This document shows, in pieces, positions 6,797-7,735 of a DNA stretch of 7,735 bases. Made by a program: the position numbers and the translations under genes. The number at the start of each line of letters is the position of its first letter. Positions within the stretch are counted from its first letter, which is position 1. Origin of the DNA: Bacteroidales bacterium UBA4230 (GTDB lineage Bacteria > Bacteroidota > Bacteroidia > Bacteroidales > UBA932); NCBI GenBank assembly GCA_002395605.1, contig DGXO01000036.1, positions 1-7,735 on the forward strand. The letters run 5' to 3'. The notes beneath the pieces are model-generated. The model was not told where the DNA came from and did no database searches. It worked only from the letters and a program-made list of their open reading frames with translations.

Positions 6797-7735
6797 CTAA
6801 TCCTTCATTTCAAAATAGTACTTGCGCACCCAGTACTCGAAGAGCGGATCTTCCAGTACTGGGTTGTCGTTTGCATCCAGCATTATCACCTCTTTTTTCA
6901 TGAGGGCTTCCTTCACGCGCTTGACGTTGGCCGAAGAATTGAGGCCGTAGTGGCGGATAACCTCCGAGGAACTGAACCGCGTGACGCCGTCAAGGACAGC
7001 CCTGAGCAGGCTCACCTGATGGGTTGTGAGGCTATTCATGATGCCACGGAAACCGGGCTCGTGGATGGCCACAAGGCCTTCCAGGGCTTCCACCAGGAGG
7101 GGCTCCATAATGTAGCCGCGGCTCATGGAATCGGCAATGGCTATAAGGTGGTTGATGTACCAGAGATGCCCTTTGAAAAGGTTGTACACGCCCTGCAGGA
7201 GGCGCTTCTCGACCACTTTTCCGCTTGAGAGGAACCCGTGGTGAAGGTGCTCCGTCACCTCTTCTTCCGGAGCGGCCGAAAGCCTTACCCTCTCCACCCT
7301 TCGGCTGAAAAGGACGCTGCCGGCGAAAATGGAGCTCATGGCATTGACGGCGCTGCCGCACAGCACAAAGGAGAACTGCCTGCCTTTCTCGGTTTTAAGT
7401 ACCGCCGAAAGAGGCCGGAGGATGAAATCAGGGTCCTCAAGATTCAGGACGCACTGGAACTCATCAATTATAAGGATCATCCTTTGGGCGCGGGAATCGG
7501 CCAGCGCAAAGGGAAGGCGCAGCATTGCCTGAGCATCGTCTTTGTCAAGGGGCCACCCAAGGGCCACCACCTGCCCGGTTTGGGCATACTCTTCTTCGTC
7601 AAAGACAAAGTGAGTCCCGGAAAGATGCTGCTCCACAAGAGCCTTGAACTCCAAAGGGCTTGAAGCCACCATCTTCAGGACAGTTGTCCCAAGCCGAAGG
7701 AGAAATTCCTCCGGGGTGCGGATGTTCATGGCGCT
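6797..7735 (-). CDS. Archaeal-type AAA+/STAND-like ATPase, C-terminal part (5' partial)
   Basis: The reading frame is open to the window edge (two more codons, Ser-Ala, precede the ATG at 7729), so the gene almost certainly continues outside; 312 residues are visible. Counting from that ATG, the Walker B strand is MILIIDE (84-90; D89, E90), followed by FVLCGSAVNAM (121-131), a sensor-1-like strand. A helical segment follows, then a winged-helix-like C-terminus (about 235-300) ending LEDPLFEYWVRKYYF, a motif typical of PF01637-type ATPases. The opening NIRTPEEFLLRLGTTVLK matches the segment that follows the P-loop strand in this family, so the Walker A region should lie upstream of the window and the ATG is probably internal. 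These proteins are common in Bacteroidota and archaea; their roles are mostly unknown. It is on the same strand as rplU but separated by 187 bases with its own rplU promoter. Superfamily is well supported; function unknown. Confidence 0.8.
   Translation of the reverse strand, partial: SAMNIRTPEEFLLRLGTTVLKMVASSPLEFKALVEQHLSGTHFVFDEEEYAQTGQVVALGWPLDKDDAQAMLRLPFALADSRAQRMILIIDEFQCVLNLEDPDFILRPLSAVLKTEKGRQFSFVLCGSAVNAMSSIFAGSVLFSRRVERVRLSAAPEEEVTEHLHHGFLSSGKVVEKRLLQGVYNLFKGHLWYINHLIAIADSMSRGYIMEPLLVEALEGLVAIHEPGFRGIMNSLTTHQVSLLRAVLDGVTRFSSSEVIRHYGLNSSANVKRVKEALMKKEVIMLDANDNPVLEDPLFEYWVRKYYFEMKD

Noticed and set aside
6755..7663. Two + strand frames (157 and 141 codons) opposite the ATPase
   Set aside because: Both are shadows of the ATPase frame, which has Walker B and the family's C-terminal motif.
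1..7735. Mobile elements, CRISPR repeats, tRNA or rRNA genes
   Set aside because: I looked for transposase motifs, spaced direct repeats, terminal inverted repeats and tRNA-like arms and saw none; base and codon use look even across the window.

Overview
The window reads as chromosomal DNA of a moderately GC-rich member of the Bacteroidota, most likely Bacteroidales. Three things point there. The sensor gene is a one-protein hybrid two-component system (histidine kinase, receiver and AraC-type DNA-binding domain in one chain), a hallmark of Bacteroidota glycan-use loci. The promoter in front of rplU has the Bacteroidota -7 element TATCTTTG. The L27 protein starts directly at MAHKKG without the cleaved leader seen in Firmicutes. 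The genus cannot be fixed from this sequence.

Left half, + strand (1-4679): a tightly packed operon. It holds the last 12 codons of an upstream gene, an MFS sugar importer, a PfkB-family fructokinase and a hybrid two-component sensor/regulator whose periplasmic part is a sugar-binding-protein fold. Junctions are an ATGA overlap, a 2-base gap and a 4-base gap, so the genes are almost certainly co-transcribed and probably translationally coupled. Content and order match, from memory, the inner end of the Bacteroides thetaiotaomicron fructan locus (BT1758 importer, BT1757 fructokinase, BT1754 fructose-sensing regulator). The inferred job is to import free fructose, phosphorylate it, and sense periplasmic fructose to control a fructan-utilisation locus that would lie upstream of the window.

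Right half, - strand (4676-7735): unrelated housekeeping genes facing the operon. Seryl-tRNA synthetase (serS) converges on the regulator gene, and the two TAG stop codons share one CTAG tetranucleotide. Upstream of serS lie rpmA (L27) and rplU (L21), a conserved ribosomal pair driven by a recognisable promoter at 6702-6732. A hairpin between rpmA and serS pairs a perfect Shine-Dalgarno-like arm with an anti-Shine-Dalgarno-like arm. At the right edge is the C-terminal part of an archaeal-type AAA+/STAND-like ATPase whose P-loop end is outside the window.

I saw no mobile element, CRISPR array, tRNA or rRNA gene. The window looks like ordinary core and carbohydrate-use DNA. The points most worth a second look are the lipobox on the sensor kinase, the serS leader hairpin and the shared stop codons.
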